Below, in pieces: positions 12,690 through 24,604 of a stretch of DNA of 64,000 nt (within the stretch, counting starts at the first letter, position 1; every line of letters starts with the position of its first letter). Origin of the DNA: Canna indica. Lineage: Eukaryota > Streptophyta > Magnoliopsida > Zingiberales > Cannaceae. The notes under the pieces are model-generated. The model was not told the DNA's origin. It ran no database searches and was given only the letters and a program-made list of their open reading frames with translations. Location: the NCBI GenBank assembly GCA_034359265.1, contig CP136893.1, positions 22,266,001-22,330,000 of the forward strand. Reading direction: 5' to 3'. A program made the translations under genes and the position numbers.

Positions 12690-13390
12690 TAAGGAACTCA
12701 AAAGCTGCATTTGTAGTAACATCTCCTCTTATTTCTGTTTTCCATACCCAATTGTCATCCTTGAGTTGATTAGGTAACATTATATTCTTAATGGAGTCCC
12801 AAACTTCCTCATCAAAGAGCAGTAAACATGTGGTATTATTCCATTCCTGAGCAATAATTAAGGATGAGACATTTATATGTGTTGGCTTTAATGCTAGAGG
12901 CAAATTCGATATTCATCGGTCACATAAAATAAAAGTGTGCTGCCCATTTCCAATACTTTTAATAAAACCAGGAATAAGAGCCTCGAATGATTTAATAACA
13001 ACTTCAATGACCAACTTCATTTCCGATTTGTACTGGTGTAAGATAATATGGGGTATTTGCTCTTTACAATATTAACCCAAAGAGAAGGTTCATTTCTCAT
13101 ACATGCTTGTATTCTGGTGGCACTGAAGGCTAATGATTTTAGATTTAGATCATGAATCCCCAAGCCACCATCTTAGAAGCAGTGACAGTATCCCATGATA
13201 ATAGATGTAGGCCTTGTTGAGTATTGTTTTCTTTTCCATAAAAAAATATTCATGGTAGAAGTGATTTTGTTTAGACATGTTTTGGGAAGCCAGTTCGCAC
13301 AATTAGTTCATGCAAGGAATTGAATTTAAAACATAATTAATAAAAATAATATATCCGGCTTGAGAAAGAAAGAAACTTTGCTTGCCACCT

Positions 13391-13886
13391 GCCAACCTAT
13401 TCTCAATATTTTCTATAATATAATTATGAGCTCTAGTATGTGTTTTGATGGGACCGCACTTGGGACTTCTAAGATATGGATAAATTACAAAAAAATTATC
13501 CCAAATTATATCATTTTTGCACTTTACATCCCCAATGTTTCAAATTTTGTGCTTGTATACTTTGACTATGCAATACAGGTATTTGATATATTGCTAACAA
13601 TTAACAAGTGGAGAGTGCCAAATCTTAGTGCGGATAAAAAGTATAAGGTGGAACTGTTTTTATTGAAGTGGTTGCAAAAAATATAACAACAATAAGAATT
13701 TTAGGTAGTTATCTTAATTTAACAAATTATAATATTATTTATTATAATTATCATTATTTTGTCTCTATCATTATCATTTTAGAATATATTATAATATCAT
13801 TAGAATAAAATATAATGTGTTAATAAATTATTAAATTATAAACTAGTAAAAATATCCACCCCTTCTCTCTTATTCTCCGTTGCCGT
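13391..13886. other. AT-rich intergenic DNA
   Basis: No recognised element. A 108-residue open frame at 13360-13686 (+) has no recognisable motif and biased composition, so I do not call it a gene. Confidence 0.5.
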
Positions 13887-14082
13887 CACTACAAGAGATA
13901 AATTCTTTAGTGACAATTGATTAGTAATAATAAAATAATTATTGCTAAATAATTTAGATGGAGCAAACATTTTATACCATTTAACAACTATTATTAAAAA
14001 AATTATACAAAAAATTATAGATTTAATAATAATTTCTAATATAAGTCTAAGAATATCTCTAATAATTATAATTTTCCTTCCT

Positions 14083-14257
14083 AACACTATCTAAAATCAG
14101 ATTTAGATACACTATAAAAAAATACTATTGTATTTATGGAAATCATTTTTGTGGAATAATCATGATTTTAACACTATCTAAAATCAGGTTTAGATACACT
14201 ATAAAAAAAATACTATTGTATTTATGGAAATCATTTTTTGGAATAGTCACGATTTTA
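14083..14257. repeat. 87-bp tandem duplication
   Basis: Units 14083-14169 and 14170-14257 share AACACTATCTAAAATCAG, TTTAGATACACTATAAAA and ACTATTGTATTTATGGAAA. It lies in the left subterminal part of the CACTA-like element. Confidence 0.85.
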
Positions 14258-14529
14258 AAATCAATCATGATTTTAATTGTAATTATAGTGAAATCGACGC
14301 CATCCAGATTGCACTATTTTTTAATTTTTTTTCGCTGCTTTTAATTACCAATGAAATTAAAAAGCAGAACCAATTGCCTATCTTTTCTTTTCTTTGGTAT
14401 GTAATTAATTGCCTATCATTTTTTGAGTATGCCGCATTTGGAATAATCAAATTAAAAATTGAACCAATTTTAATATGGCATCAAGATTACAATAACCAAA
14501 AATATCGCATCTCCCTATCTTTTTTCCCT

Positions 14530-14844
14530 ATCTTTTCTTCACCGCGCCTATCTTGGTTCCCATTTCCTTGGCACATCTCCCACGCCGCATCTTCCTCTAG
14601 TCTGCTTGGCATCTCGGTCGATTTCTTCCTCAAGTATGTGCCACATCTTTTCTTCTATTTCCTCAAGTCACTACTAGCATCATCCCTTCTCTCAACATCT
14701 CTGTTGGCTTGTTCGGCTTCTTCTTCATCAGGACCTGGATGGCGGCGCTCAGCCGGGTTGGTCTCCTGCTGTAGCCCTTCACTCGCCAGGAGAATACCTT
14801 CGTACAGACCCGCGTCGTCGCCACCTCCGGCATCGCCTTCAGCG
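14530..14844 (+). other. Exon-like GC-rich fragment of unknown gene
   Basis: GC content jumps here within AT-rich DNA. An ATG at 14739 starts MAALSRVGLLL, a stop follows, and the frame continues QTRVVATSGIAFSG up to a plausible GT donor at 14845. A matching AG acceptor lies at about 15048. It looks like a captured 5' exon, possibly with its leader, but I do not recognise the gene. It could also be part of a chimeric transcript with the CDKG piece downstream. Confidence 0.35.
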
Positions 14845-15230
14845 GTAACCCCTCTCCCACTTGCCCTCCTTGTTTTTCTCATCCATCAATTAATTGATTT
14901 CTACCTTTAACTTATCAACTAAAAAAATGTCTCTTTAACAAATTTTTATATTGATAAGTGATTGTAGGGTTACTAGTTATTCAAATGAAAGTGCTTAATA
15001 AACTCTGATTCTTACTTACTTGGTTCATTTTTTGTGGATGTGTTCAGGGGAAGTTAGAATCTTAGAGTGAGGGTGTAACAACAGTGAGGTATCAACAGAG
15101 GGCTAGTACGCTAGTCAAGGGTTTGCTTGGTTTGTTTTTTACTAACCCCGATACTACAATTACTTGTACAATTTGTTCTTACTGTGAATTGTTTTTTGCC
15201 TTATTTTATGTTAATTGTTTTTTGCCCTAC

Positions 15231-16468
15231 AGAAGTTGGGCAGATGGAAACAGTGCTCTTGACGATGATGAAGATGATGATACCTTTAAGATCGATGATG
15301 CACCATAAGGAAAAATATTATTCCTATGTCTAATTTAGCAGGGCAACAGTTCAAGAGGAAAACATCTACTCCCGAGCAAGGTGAAATCATTATGAGAGAT
15401 AATTATGGAGGAATGATATCTGCTTCGGAAGTAAAGCATGAAGATGATGTCCAGGAGCTTGATTTGGATAGGAGTAATTATATGGATGTTGGTGGTGTAG
15501 AGTCTAGTCTGGACAGAAGTGATAAACTTTATGATACTAATTCTGAGGATGAAGATACTAGGATCAAGACGCCTATGGGGTTGTGTACAGACTACAGAGC
15601 AAGAGATAAAAAAAACTGGGGAGATAGTAGCATTGAAAAAAGTAAAAACGGATAAGGAGAGGGAGGATTTCCTCTGACCGCACTTATAGAAATAAATATT
15701 GTGCTATATTTTCATCATCCTTCAATTGTAGATATCAAGGAAGTTGTAGTTGGTAGCAGTCTTGATAGTATTTTTATGGTTATGGAGTACATGGAACATG
15801 ATCTAAAAGGGCTAATGGAGGCTATGAAGCAATCATTCAGTCAGAGCGAGGTAAAATGTTTAATGTTGCAGCTGTTATCAGGAGTTAAGTACCTTCATGA
15901 CAACTGGGTACTCCTTAGGTATACTCAAGCATCGAGTATTAGCATTTCTTGGAGTTATCATCCCCCTAAATATTGTTTTTAACATGTGACTTATAGTTTC
16001 TGTAGAGATCTGAGACATGTAATCTTCTTTTAAATAATTGTGGTGAGTTGAAGATATGTGACTTCCGTTTGGCTCGCCAATATGGCAGCCCACTGAAACC
16101 CTACGCTCGCTTGGTGGTGACTTTATGGTACATGTATGTAACACTTTAATCTGTACTCTTTGTTCTTTACATTCTTGTCCTCTGTTCCTTCCTATTTTCA
16201 TGGGGATGTGGTACTGAATGTTTGAGTTATAATATTTGATCATGTGAATTTAGTCTGAAGCTATGAGGTTTGTTATTAATTGAGTGTGTATAATATTGAT
16301 GTTCTTCACCTTCATTTGTTTTTGTGATAGGGCACCTGAACTTTTACTAGGAGCCAAGTAGTACTCAACTGCTATTGACATGTGGTCTCCGGGATGCATA
16401 ATGGCTGAGCTTCTTGGAAAGGAACCATTGTTCAGTGGAAAAACTAAGTTTGATCAGCTTGATAAGGT
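15231..16468 (+). pseudogene. CDKG: Cyclin-dependent kinase G (CDKG) pseudogene fragment
   Basis: Segments encode [97 protein letters not shown] and [18 protein letters not shown], in the order found in plant CDKG kinases. Several lesions kill it: the glycine-rich loop between the N-terminal extension and YRARDKK is deleted, the HRDLK catalytic loop is scrambled at about 15905-16030, DFG has become DFR (near 16070), the frame shifts, and stops occur. Intron sequence is kept (for example 16140-16330), so it came from genomic DNA, not from mRNA. It lies inside the CACTA-like element. Confidence 0.85.
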
Positions 16469-16974
16469 TTTTTCCCCCAATAGAACTTTCTTCATGCCTT
16501 CTCTATGTCATTCTTAGTGATGAAAGTGAACTTCCAGATCAAGATAAATAATAAGATACTGTAAATACAGTATTGATAGTGCAATCTTAAAAATTATCTA
16601 TATTTAGCTTCGATTGTTGAGAGGCTTTAGCAAGTGTCTTTGAAGACAACCGTGGCTAAGCTACTATACTGTTGAAAAATCTTCATACCATATCAACTGA
16701 TTCCCTACAATTGCATTCTCCTACATAACATGTTTATCTAACTCGAGTATCATTGCATTCTCCTACATAACTGGTGGGATTCAAGCCTCTTATCGTTTAT
16801 CTAGCTCAAGTACCATTTCTCTATTCTCTTCTTCTTACCTTAATCTGTTCTATATATAGGTAAGCTCTTCTTATCTTTCCAACTAACTAATCAGAAACAT
16901 GATGACTTTGAAGCAAAGATCTCTTGGATATCTACATAGTTTATTGTAATGATGAATTTATCTTGGATAGAACT

Positions 16975-17222
16975 GAGCTATGGCGGGTGCAACTTCTATG
17001 GAGCCCCTCGTAGGAATGAACCTAGGTTTACTAAAATTGAACCTACAATAATTTATACTGAATTTAAAGTAAGAGTGAACCTATGTTGCAAACAAGTGAA
17101 CCTTTCATTTTCACTTTAGGTTTAGTATTAATGATCCTAGGTTCAATATTAAAAATGCTAAGTTCACTCATATGCGGGGCTCCATAGAATTTCTATGGAG
17201 CCTGGCACCATAGAAGTTTTTT
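16975..17222. repeat. Small foldback MITE
   Basis: Inverted arms around ACTTCTATGGAGCCCC (near 16991) and GGGGCTCCATAGAATT (near 17175), with GTTCACTC/GAGTGAAC and AACCTAGG pairs farther in. The element sits between the two kinase fragments. Confidence 0.65.
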
Positions 17223-18085
17223 CCGGCTATGGCTATCTATTTTTTCACATTAGGTAAACTGATGCATACTGTTATTCAAACGCAATTAGATTCCCTGTAT
17301 GAATTGTCTAATTATGTACCATGTGAATATGTGATACAAAAGCATTATTAATCAAGATGGTTTAGTGCATTTATTATTTTCTTGTTGTCATATTCCATTC
17401 GGGATATTTACTGCAATTTTGATGTTTTTTTCCATTTGAATTGAAAAATGCTCTCTGATATTTAGAGTACAAATACTAAGTGGTTGAGGAAAATTGGCTG
17501 ATATTTAGAGTTCTTATTTGTTGAGTGTTAGTCTTTTTTGGGTGCTCATTTCGTCTCGGAGATTTTTGTTGGAGTATACATCTTCATTATGTGCCTGCAA
17601 CCTTATTTCTTTCGGTGGTTAGTCTTTGAGCTATCAATTTAATTTATTTTTAAATGTTTATTGGTCGTCACTAGACACTTCTTTTATCACAATCATTTAT
17701 TTGGATACAGGGAAATTAAAAGTTCATCTAGTTACTTAGCTTAGAGCCTTGAGTACATCTTCTAGTAGTAATCCATAACTTTCTGGGTGTGGTTGCCACA
17801 ACAAGGGAAGTTCTCTTGCAGATATTTTGATTTTTGGAGTTTTGCTAAATCTTGAAATGGAAGTTTTGCATTAAAAAATTGCAGCATTATGTTTTTTTTC
17901 TTGCTAATTCTCTCATGTTCTTTCTTCTTTTGTGTGTGAATAAATGAATAATGATCTTTTGATGTTTAGTATTTTCTTGCTATTCTAATTCAAATTATCT
18001 AATATTCAAAACTCTCATGCTGTTGATTGTTAGTTTGCATTGAACATCCTCTGATACAAATATTGATATTATTTTGATGATGCAG

Positions 18086-18370
18086 ATAATTGCTCAGGAC
18101 CTTGAGTGTGTGATGGAAACTTGGATGAGCAATGTGTACACTTATGTCATGGTTCTTTGGGAAATGGTAACGGGAAAGGCAATATACTCTTCTTACTCAC
18201 CCATTCAAGCCGCAGTGGGTACCACAATGTGCGGGTTGAGGCCAGACATACCAAAAGACCACCCCCAAGTTTTGAGGTCGTTGATGCAGGCGTGCTGGAA
18301 CAATAACCCAACAAAGCAGCCTTAGTTTGCAGAAATCATCTCAATACTAAATCGGCAAAATGTTCGATAA
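18086..18370 (+). pseudogene. Raf-like/STY-type protein kinase C-terminal fragment
   Basis: The segment encodes VMVLWEMVTGKAIYSS, PIQAAVGTTMCGLRPDIPKD, then LMQACWNNNPTKQP, a TAG stop, and FAEIISILNRQ. This is kinase subdomains IX-XI as in plant Raf-like MAPKKKs (HT1/STY group), not a CDK. The missing HxPYD region upstream and the in-frame TAG (18323-18325) show it is broken. A splice acceptor (TGCAG, ending at 18085) precedes it. It is unrelated to the CDKG piece yet lies in the same element. Confidence 0.75.
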
Positions 18371-18987
18371 GCAACTCAAATTTTTCTCATTTCTTTTCTG
18401 TTTCGTGGGGGATCTTGCAAGATAGAATATGTGTAAACATGCTTTTGTTTTAGTTTATTAACCCTACTGTACATTTGGTCTATGTTCCTTTTTTTTTCGT
18501 CCAAGAGAATGTTTGCTTTTAGCAATATAAGATTTTCTTTTATCATCATATAGTAAGTTGAAAAATATCAATACATGGCTTGCTTTCTCTTTCTTTGAAT
18601 AGAGAATTGATAATCATTTTACTTTTTCATTTATTGTGATTGAGTGTTTTATATTACTTTAAATAGTGATATTTTTGTAAGAGATATTGTTATGCTATGA
18701 TTACTAATTTAATGATAATTATAAAAGCCACCGAAGAAGATTAGTTGAATAAGACATTTTAAGATTTAGTAGCAATTATAATTGCTACAAAAATAGCCAT
18801 TAAATATATATACATTTAGTGGTGATTATTTTTATCTTTACCAGCAATTGTATAAATTGCTTCTAACGTCTTTAACGACAATGGATCTAGTGGGAATTCA
18901 TTAATTGCTGATAAAGCTTTTTACAGTATTTACAATTGCTTGCAAACGACATAACAATCGCCGCTAAATGACCAAATTATAGTAGTG

Positions 18988-19564
18988 TGCTAGCTAGTGC
19001 CTTGAGGATCTTTGGAATCCCTACAAGATTTAGTGTGTAGTCTTAGAAATCTATGAAGACTAGAGTTTGTAGAAAGAAGGGAGAGCATAGGAGAAGAGGG
19101 GAGAGAAAAATATTGAAAAAGAGTTTTGGAGTTTTATTTCGACTATAGCTGATCAGAAAATGATGATGAGGGAAGAGGGAAAAAGTCAAAGGGTGGATGT
19201 TGGCGTAGTCCAAACATAGGTGAATAATATTCTATTTTGATCAAACACATATGACGACATCAAGGGTCCGCCAAAATCGGTTACGATTTTTAAATTCTTT
19301 TTGCATTTCCATTTTTTGTTAATTTGGTTTCAGAATCGGAAGATGTAAGGTGACTAGGAACTTGGTTCTGAGTACCATGGGTTCAATTATTATTATGTGT
19401 GAATTTTAACAAAAGAAAAATGGTTAAAAGTTATGAGTAAAAGAGTTCTCATCCATTTTATGTTATATATCCCTTCAATTACATTGATTTGCACATTTAT
19501 TCTCTTTAAACTTTAATTAGTATATATACATATCATTATATTATAAATATGTACTATTCTTGCT
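18988..19564. other. Intergenic DNA, nothing recognised
   Basis: Moderately AT-rich sequence without a supported feature. Confidence 0.4.
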
Positions 19565-19900
19565 TGAAGTTGGGGTGATGCGGTCATGTGCGTCTCCTGG
19601 TCCGATTCGACTTCGGCGGATGGACATGCAAAGATATTTCGACGCTCAAGTAAGAAGGAATTTCAGGTGTGGATATGAAAATTGGAATATATCGAGGGTA
19701 TACCTAGTGTGCTTCATGTCTCTATATAATGTAGGATAAGGGATGTCTAGCGATAATACCTCCCTGAATCTCGGGGGATGTGCTCAAAATGGGTAGAGGC
19801 TAATCCCGGAGATGTCGAGTTCATAATTGACGAATCCTTTGTTGGCCCAAAGATTCCACCTAGGCCTCACTCTCCATTTTGATGATAACAAACATATATC
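19565..19900 (+). repeat. Dispersed LTR-like repeat, copy A
   Basis: Shares order and words with 32885-33180: a GACGCTCAAGT-like motif, GTGGATATGAAATT, CCTxGTGTGC, CATG.CT, a 'gcgatgatxxctCt' run and 'CCGGAxGATG'. It then reads into TTTTGATGATAACAAAC, a word common at LTR starts of plant copia-like elements. Probably decayed retrotransposon LTR sequence; the family is not certain. Confidence 0.4.
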
Positions 19901-20129
19901 TAATCCATTTAGTGAGTTTTGGGTTCAGATTGGTAGAACGATCCACCTACGAAGTTCGTTCGAAAAAACACAAAGAATCAAATAAAAATGGCTCCGGTGG
20001 CGATCGAGTTGAAACCAAGTCAAGTCATAGGTTTAGGCTTAGAATTAAGTGTAATATATCCCTAGGACATGAACCTAATAAATTACCAAGAGCTTCAAAG
20101 TCATAAATAATATTCGGGATGAAATATTG

Positions 20130-20300
20130 TAACATCCCGGAATGGCCCGAAACATCGCGGATGGACATTTCGAAATAGTCCGGAACATCTCGGAATTTCT
20201 CGGATGAACATTCCGGAATAGCCCGGAACATCTCGGATGGACATCCCAAAATATTCTGAAATATCCCAGATGGACATTCCGGAATAGCCCGGAAAGTACC
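20130..20300. repeat. Degenerate minisatellite (about 33-bp unit)
   Basis: The motif GATGGACATTCCGGAATAGC recurs at about 20160, 20203, 20235 and 20269 with variable spacing (33-43 bases), and CCCGGAACATCTCGG recurs between. Several overlapping open frames here arise from the repeats and are not genes. Confidence 0.75.
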
Positions 20301-20561
20301 AGATCAAACTGTCCAGAATTCCCAAAATGTCCAGTGCTCTATTTTGAATTTCTGCCTGTTGAAAATCGAGCTCCTACCTTTGGGATCTCTATAGTTGAGA
20401 ACTAAATCTTCATTGTATTCTTAGGAAAATATTTTATCTATGAAGTGTTAAGGTTAAAAATTCTTGATGAGGAGCCAAGGTAGTGGAGTAGGCGGGTTGG
20501 CCGAACCACTATATATTATTCTTGTTTGCATTGATTCTTACTTGCTTAGTTTTTTTTTTAA

Positions 20562-20668
20562 CAAAGATAGAAAGTCACAATAGGTGACTATACTAGGGAT
20601 CGAACCCTAGATCTCTAGACAACATACAATGTGTTGCCACAAACTGTGCTACCCACAGTTGACGATTC
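20562..20668 (-). repeat. tRNA-like SINE (Au-type resemblance)
   Basis: On the minus strand it starts near GTGGGTAGCACAGTTTG, continues GGCAACACATTG and contains a box-B-like GGTTCGATCCC. This is the layout of a plant tRNA-derived SINE. The plus strand shows ACTAGGGATCGAACCCTAG at about 20592-20610. Assignment to the Au family is from memory of its general form. Confidence 0.6.
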
Positions 20669-20849
20669 TTACTTGCTTAGTTACTTGCTTATTGTGCTTA
20701 GCTTATCATCCATATCATTCATACTTAAAGAACTCGAGTTGCTGTATTAAGTTGCTTAAAATTGAAAAGACTAAAATTGAAGCTAGAGTTTGATCATACA
20801 CTATTCAACCTCCATTCTAGTATGAGTATTTGAACAACATCCCTTGAAA

Positions 20850-21510
20850 TTAATGAGGACGTAGGTGTCCTTGTTTGGCCGGGTGGAGCCCTCGAGCTAA
20901 GTGGTGTCTAGTTTGACTTGATCAGTTTGGTTAATGAGTGTGGGCGCTTTTGGGCTTGATCCGACCGAGCCCAAAGTGTTAGTCCAGTTCACAACCCCCG
21001 AGCTTGGTCGGAGTCCGAGGATTTTATGTCGATCTCTAATAGTGCGCCGACTTCTGACCTTGGTCTGATATATGAACATCAGCCGAGTTCTTTCCTTGGT
21101 TATGGTGCTGGAGTAGAGGATTTCGGTATGTGTTGGTTTTATCACCTTGTGACTCTTCGACTTCTGGAGTTAATGTGGCGGTTGTGAAGAGGGAATGGGC
21201 ACATTTTCACGTGCCTGCAGCTTGCGCAACTTTAAATTCTAGCAGGGGGTAATTATGATCGGAGATCTAGTTGTCAGTTTCCAAGGCACTTGAGTGCTTA
21301 CTGTCGGTTGATGGACGTGGCCACGTTAATGGGGTATAGTGTCGAACGGCTATTATGGGGGCGACACTTCCTTGGTCTATAAAAGCCTCCTGCCCCTTTC
21401 GTTTTCTGCATGTATGAGTTTCAGCATGAAGTGGGTGTTATCATTACTATTGTATCGTCAAATTGTTTTTCTTCTATGAAACCAATCCGCAGGCCCAGAC
21501 TGGCCATTTA
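20850..21510 (+). mobile_element. LTR-like sequence with TATAAAAG box
   Basis: A block of higher GC with TATAAAAGCC (about 21379-21388), followed by C-rich sequence and a TATGAGTTTCAGCATGAAG stretch, looks like a retrotransposon LTR with promoter, plus orientation. No paired copy or internal domain was found, so it could be a solo or truncated LTR. The boundaries are approximate. Confidence 0.4.
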
Positions 21511-21837
21511 TATCCCAAGTGGCCATTTAATTTAATCTAATATATTTTCTTATTATTTATTTATTTATTAAATTAAATTAATAATTTTCTAATTATAGTA
21601 TAATATTGAAAAATATTAAAGTGATACCAAACAATCTCTAATATGAAATCTAACACCACCATCGTGTTCAACACAAAAAAAATCCACAACTTTGATATTT
21701 ATGTTATCTCCATATGATGACTCTAAGTTGACCAAATAATTTATTTTTACCCACTAAATATAGATATTATTAAATAATTAATACTTAACATAATTATTAA
21801 TTATCTAATTACTAATCCAATTAAAACCAAAATTATT

Positions 21838-22135
21838 TAACTTCTCCCCTTCTTCTCCACTTTCGCACTCCCCTGCCTCCACCAAATCTATTGCCCGACT
21901 GGCCCTATGGTCTTTGGCAACCCACCTCGGCAGCATCGTCGCCTCCTTCGCCGGCCTCCGACCCTTGGCGAAGTGCCGCACATGGCCGGGAGGTGTCGTA
22001 GCGGCGCGCGTTGCACATGACATCCTCGCCGCTGCCTTGCATCGGTTGCGTTGGCGCACAATGGCTTCACGTTGCGATCCGCGCGGCCTCTAGCCATCTC
22101 CAGCCTCTTCCCTCGCCTCCGATTCTAAACTCGCC
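21838..22135. other. GC-rich island of unknown origin
   Basis: About 300 bases of GC-rich sequence in very AT-rich surroundings. Open frames exist on both strands without recognisable motifs. It may be another captured exon fragment, but no product can be named. Confidence 0.35.
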
Positions 22136-24184
22136 GATGAGATATCGTGTCACAGATAAAAATTTGCGAGGCTTGCTATCACATGAGCATTGGTGCACTG
22201 TCTACGGGCTTTTTAGGCTACAAACTAAGTTGTAGCCTACAATTACAATCCACAAAAACTAAATACTGTAATTAGGTTAGTTGCCGTTAACCAAACAAAA
22301 AATTTATTTTAATGATGCAAATTGAAACCCGGCAAGTGTGTTTGTAGCTAACCAAACATTTTCTTAGTTTTTCTTTAATTAATTATTCTATTAAAGCTAA
22401 AATTGAACAAATTATTTATAGAACTTTATTTTATGTAATTACGTGAAAAAATGATTTTATTCTAAAGTAATATTTGGGGGTTGTTTGGCTAGAATTAAGG
22501 GAAGTGGAGAGAAGAGAAAAGAAAAAAAAGAGAAAACTTATCATTCCCTTCCTAGGATATAAATAAAAGAGAAGAGAATGAGATTTTCATTTGTTTGGAT
22601 AAAAAAATATGTATATAAGTAGAGAGAAGAGAAGAAAAACTCACTTATCTTCAATTCATGTCAACAAAGATCATAAGTCATGTATATTTTTGATTAATTA
22701 TAATTTCAGTCATAATTGATTCACATAAATTAAATATAAAAGATAAGAAAGGAATATACTCTAATTTGCACACAAGGAAAAAATATCACACCAAAAAATT
22801 ACAACGCTTTGGGTATTATGACAGCTCATATAAATTGCTTAAAAAATTTATAATCACCACTTAATGTTGAAAACAATATGGATTGAATTTTATTGCTCTT
22901 TAGAAGAAATAAGATATAATTATTTTTTAGTATCTAATTTAATTTCATCTAATTTCCAACAATTACTTAAAGATGAAAATTTATCATTCTTATGATATTT
23001 TCAAGATGATAACTTATTTTAGCTAAGACACTTTTGTCATTCTTTTCAATATAGAAATTTATTTTAATTAATATATTATGTGCACTAATATTTGTTAATT
23101 AATGTTCACTATTAATTTTTTTCATCAATTTATTATACTATAATATATAAGTAATAATTTTAAAGATATGATAATAATAAAAATAATGTTCTCTTCTCTT
23201 TTATTTTTACTTACTGTAATCAAATAAGATAAAACTTTTTCTCTTCTCTTTCTTTCTTTTTATTTCTTTCTTTTAATCTACAGTAATTTTTCAAAATCAA
23301 ATTTTGAAAGAAAGAAATTTTGGATACCCATTTTACTCCTGGACCAAAATCTTATGATTTCTTTTTAAAAAATATAAAAATATATTTTGAATTTATAAAA
23401 TATTTTTTATGATAAAAATGAGATATTAGAGTATAAAAAATATATTTTCAAACACTCTAATGCATTAAAGATTTTTTCAGAAAATTTATAAATTTAAATT
23501 TAAATTAAAAATTATGAAATATTTTGATGTAAAATATTTTTTTGGATGATAGTACCTCTTTTTTATCATTACAAAATTATTTCATGAATTCAAATATTTT
23601 TTTTTAAAAAATTATGAAGCTATTATAAATTTTGCACGAAAGTCTCTAATGAGTTAGAGACTTTTGTTTATAATAATTTTTTAATTATAAAAAATAAAAT
23701 TTAATTCACAATATATATATGTGATATAAAAGATGTGCGGGAGTCTATTAAAATATTTTGAACAAAAAATATTTTAATATTTTAATTTTAAATTTAATTT
23801 TATAGACTTTGGACAAAAATTTCTAATGTATTAGAGATTTTTGCTCAATGTCTATAATAATTTTATAATTAAAAAAAATTAATTAATAAAATATATTTTT
23901 TTAAATACAAAAGACGTGTTGTGGTTCAAAAAAATATTTTTAATCAAAATATTTCATAATTTTTAATCAAAATATTTCATAATTTTTAATTTAAATTTAG
24001 TTCTATAGACTTTGTACAAAAATCTCTAATGAATTAAAGAGTTTGAAAAAAAAATTTAGACTCTAACCCCTCATTTTTATTATAAATTAAAAATTAATTT
24101 TTTAAAATAATTTTTATATATTTTTAAAATTTTTAACCTATTTATTCATAAATTCCCGTAAAGGGATATTTACACTTAGGAACT
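22136..24184. other. AT-rich region with MITE-like debris
   Basis: Holds weak inverted repeats: a purine-rich GGAGAGAAGAGAAAAG at 22507 faces CTCTTCTCTTTCTTTC near 23240. Related AT-rich blocks carrying 'tctctaatg..ttagagactttt' recur at about 23640, 23825 and 24025. A TTGTTTGGCTAG end near 22491 resembles PIF-type termini. No gene seen. Confidence 0.45.
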
Positions 24185-24604
24185 CATGGAGGGTAGCTAA
24201 CAAAAAAAAGAAGTCATAAAGATACACAAGGAGCACAACAAAGAAAAATGTATTCCTCTCTAGAACCTTGCAAATATTTCGACCAGCAATCTTGTTACCA
24301 GGATTTAACCCCGCATACTGTCGTGCTGATGGAAACCTCCGACAACTTGGGAGTTGAAGGAAAAGGAGAGGAGTGAAAGCCTCATCAAGGCAAACTTAGA
24401 ACCATGGACAAGATTCTAGCCAACCAAATAGCACGACGCCTGAACCACAGAGATGGCTTTCGTCGTAAGCCCGATGGTACAAACCCACGATGAACGGTGA
24501 ACCACTCGCCAATAAAACAAAAGTAACCCCCGGGGGATGATGATATTCGAAACCTCCCACTCCATGCTTGACAATACACAAATGCATAGGCGGCTATTTA
24601 TAGA

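Larger units (their letters stand above)
11030..13390 (-). mobile_element. L1-type LINE fragment (RT C-terminal part, zf-RVT, RNase H)
   Basis: On the minus strand, from right to left, are RT-C-terminal pieces (about 13140-13290, encoding WDTVTASK and an IHDLNLKS-like motif), a segment at 12490-12903 with WNNTTCLLLFDEEVWDSI, a zf-RVT region (11640-11860, NCIFCNQFPKSIERLFF), and an RNase H start at about 11400 (LPTHPWVKVNCDG). This is the order in plant L1 elements with a C-terminal RNase H. Stops and shifts are frequent and the 5' part is missing. A PIF element (11872-12689) splits it. Confidence 0.8.
13887..18987. mobile_element. Probable CACTA (Pack-type) element carrying kinase gene fragments
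   Basis: The left end is CACTACAAGAGATAAATTC and the right end reversed is CACTACTATAATTTGGTC. Both are followed by related subterminal words (TTTAGTGACAATTG on the left; TTTAGCGGCGATTG and AATTGCTACAAAAATAGCC on the right at 18755-18965), typical of CACTA elements. The interior holds no transposase but does hold a broken CDKG gene piece and a broken Raf-like kinase piece. The flanking trinucleotides (CGT, TGC) do not match, so the two ends might belong to different insertions; this lowers confidence. Confidence 0.55.

Noticed and set aside
13360..13686. A 108-residue open frame on the plus strand
   Set aside because: No family motif, low-complexity AT-driven composition and no splice or promoter context.
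13884..18990. Claiming a 3-bp target duplication for the kinase-carrying CACTA-like element
   Set aside because: The flanking triplets CGT and TGC do not match, so no duplication is claimed and confidence was lowered.
20025..20325. Minus-strand frames with repeated GMSIRDVPGYSGMF-like words
   Set aside because: The protein periodicity only reflects the underlying minisatellite; no start context or known family.
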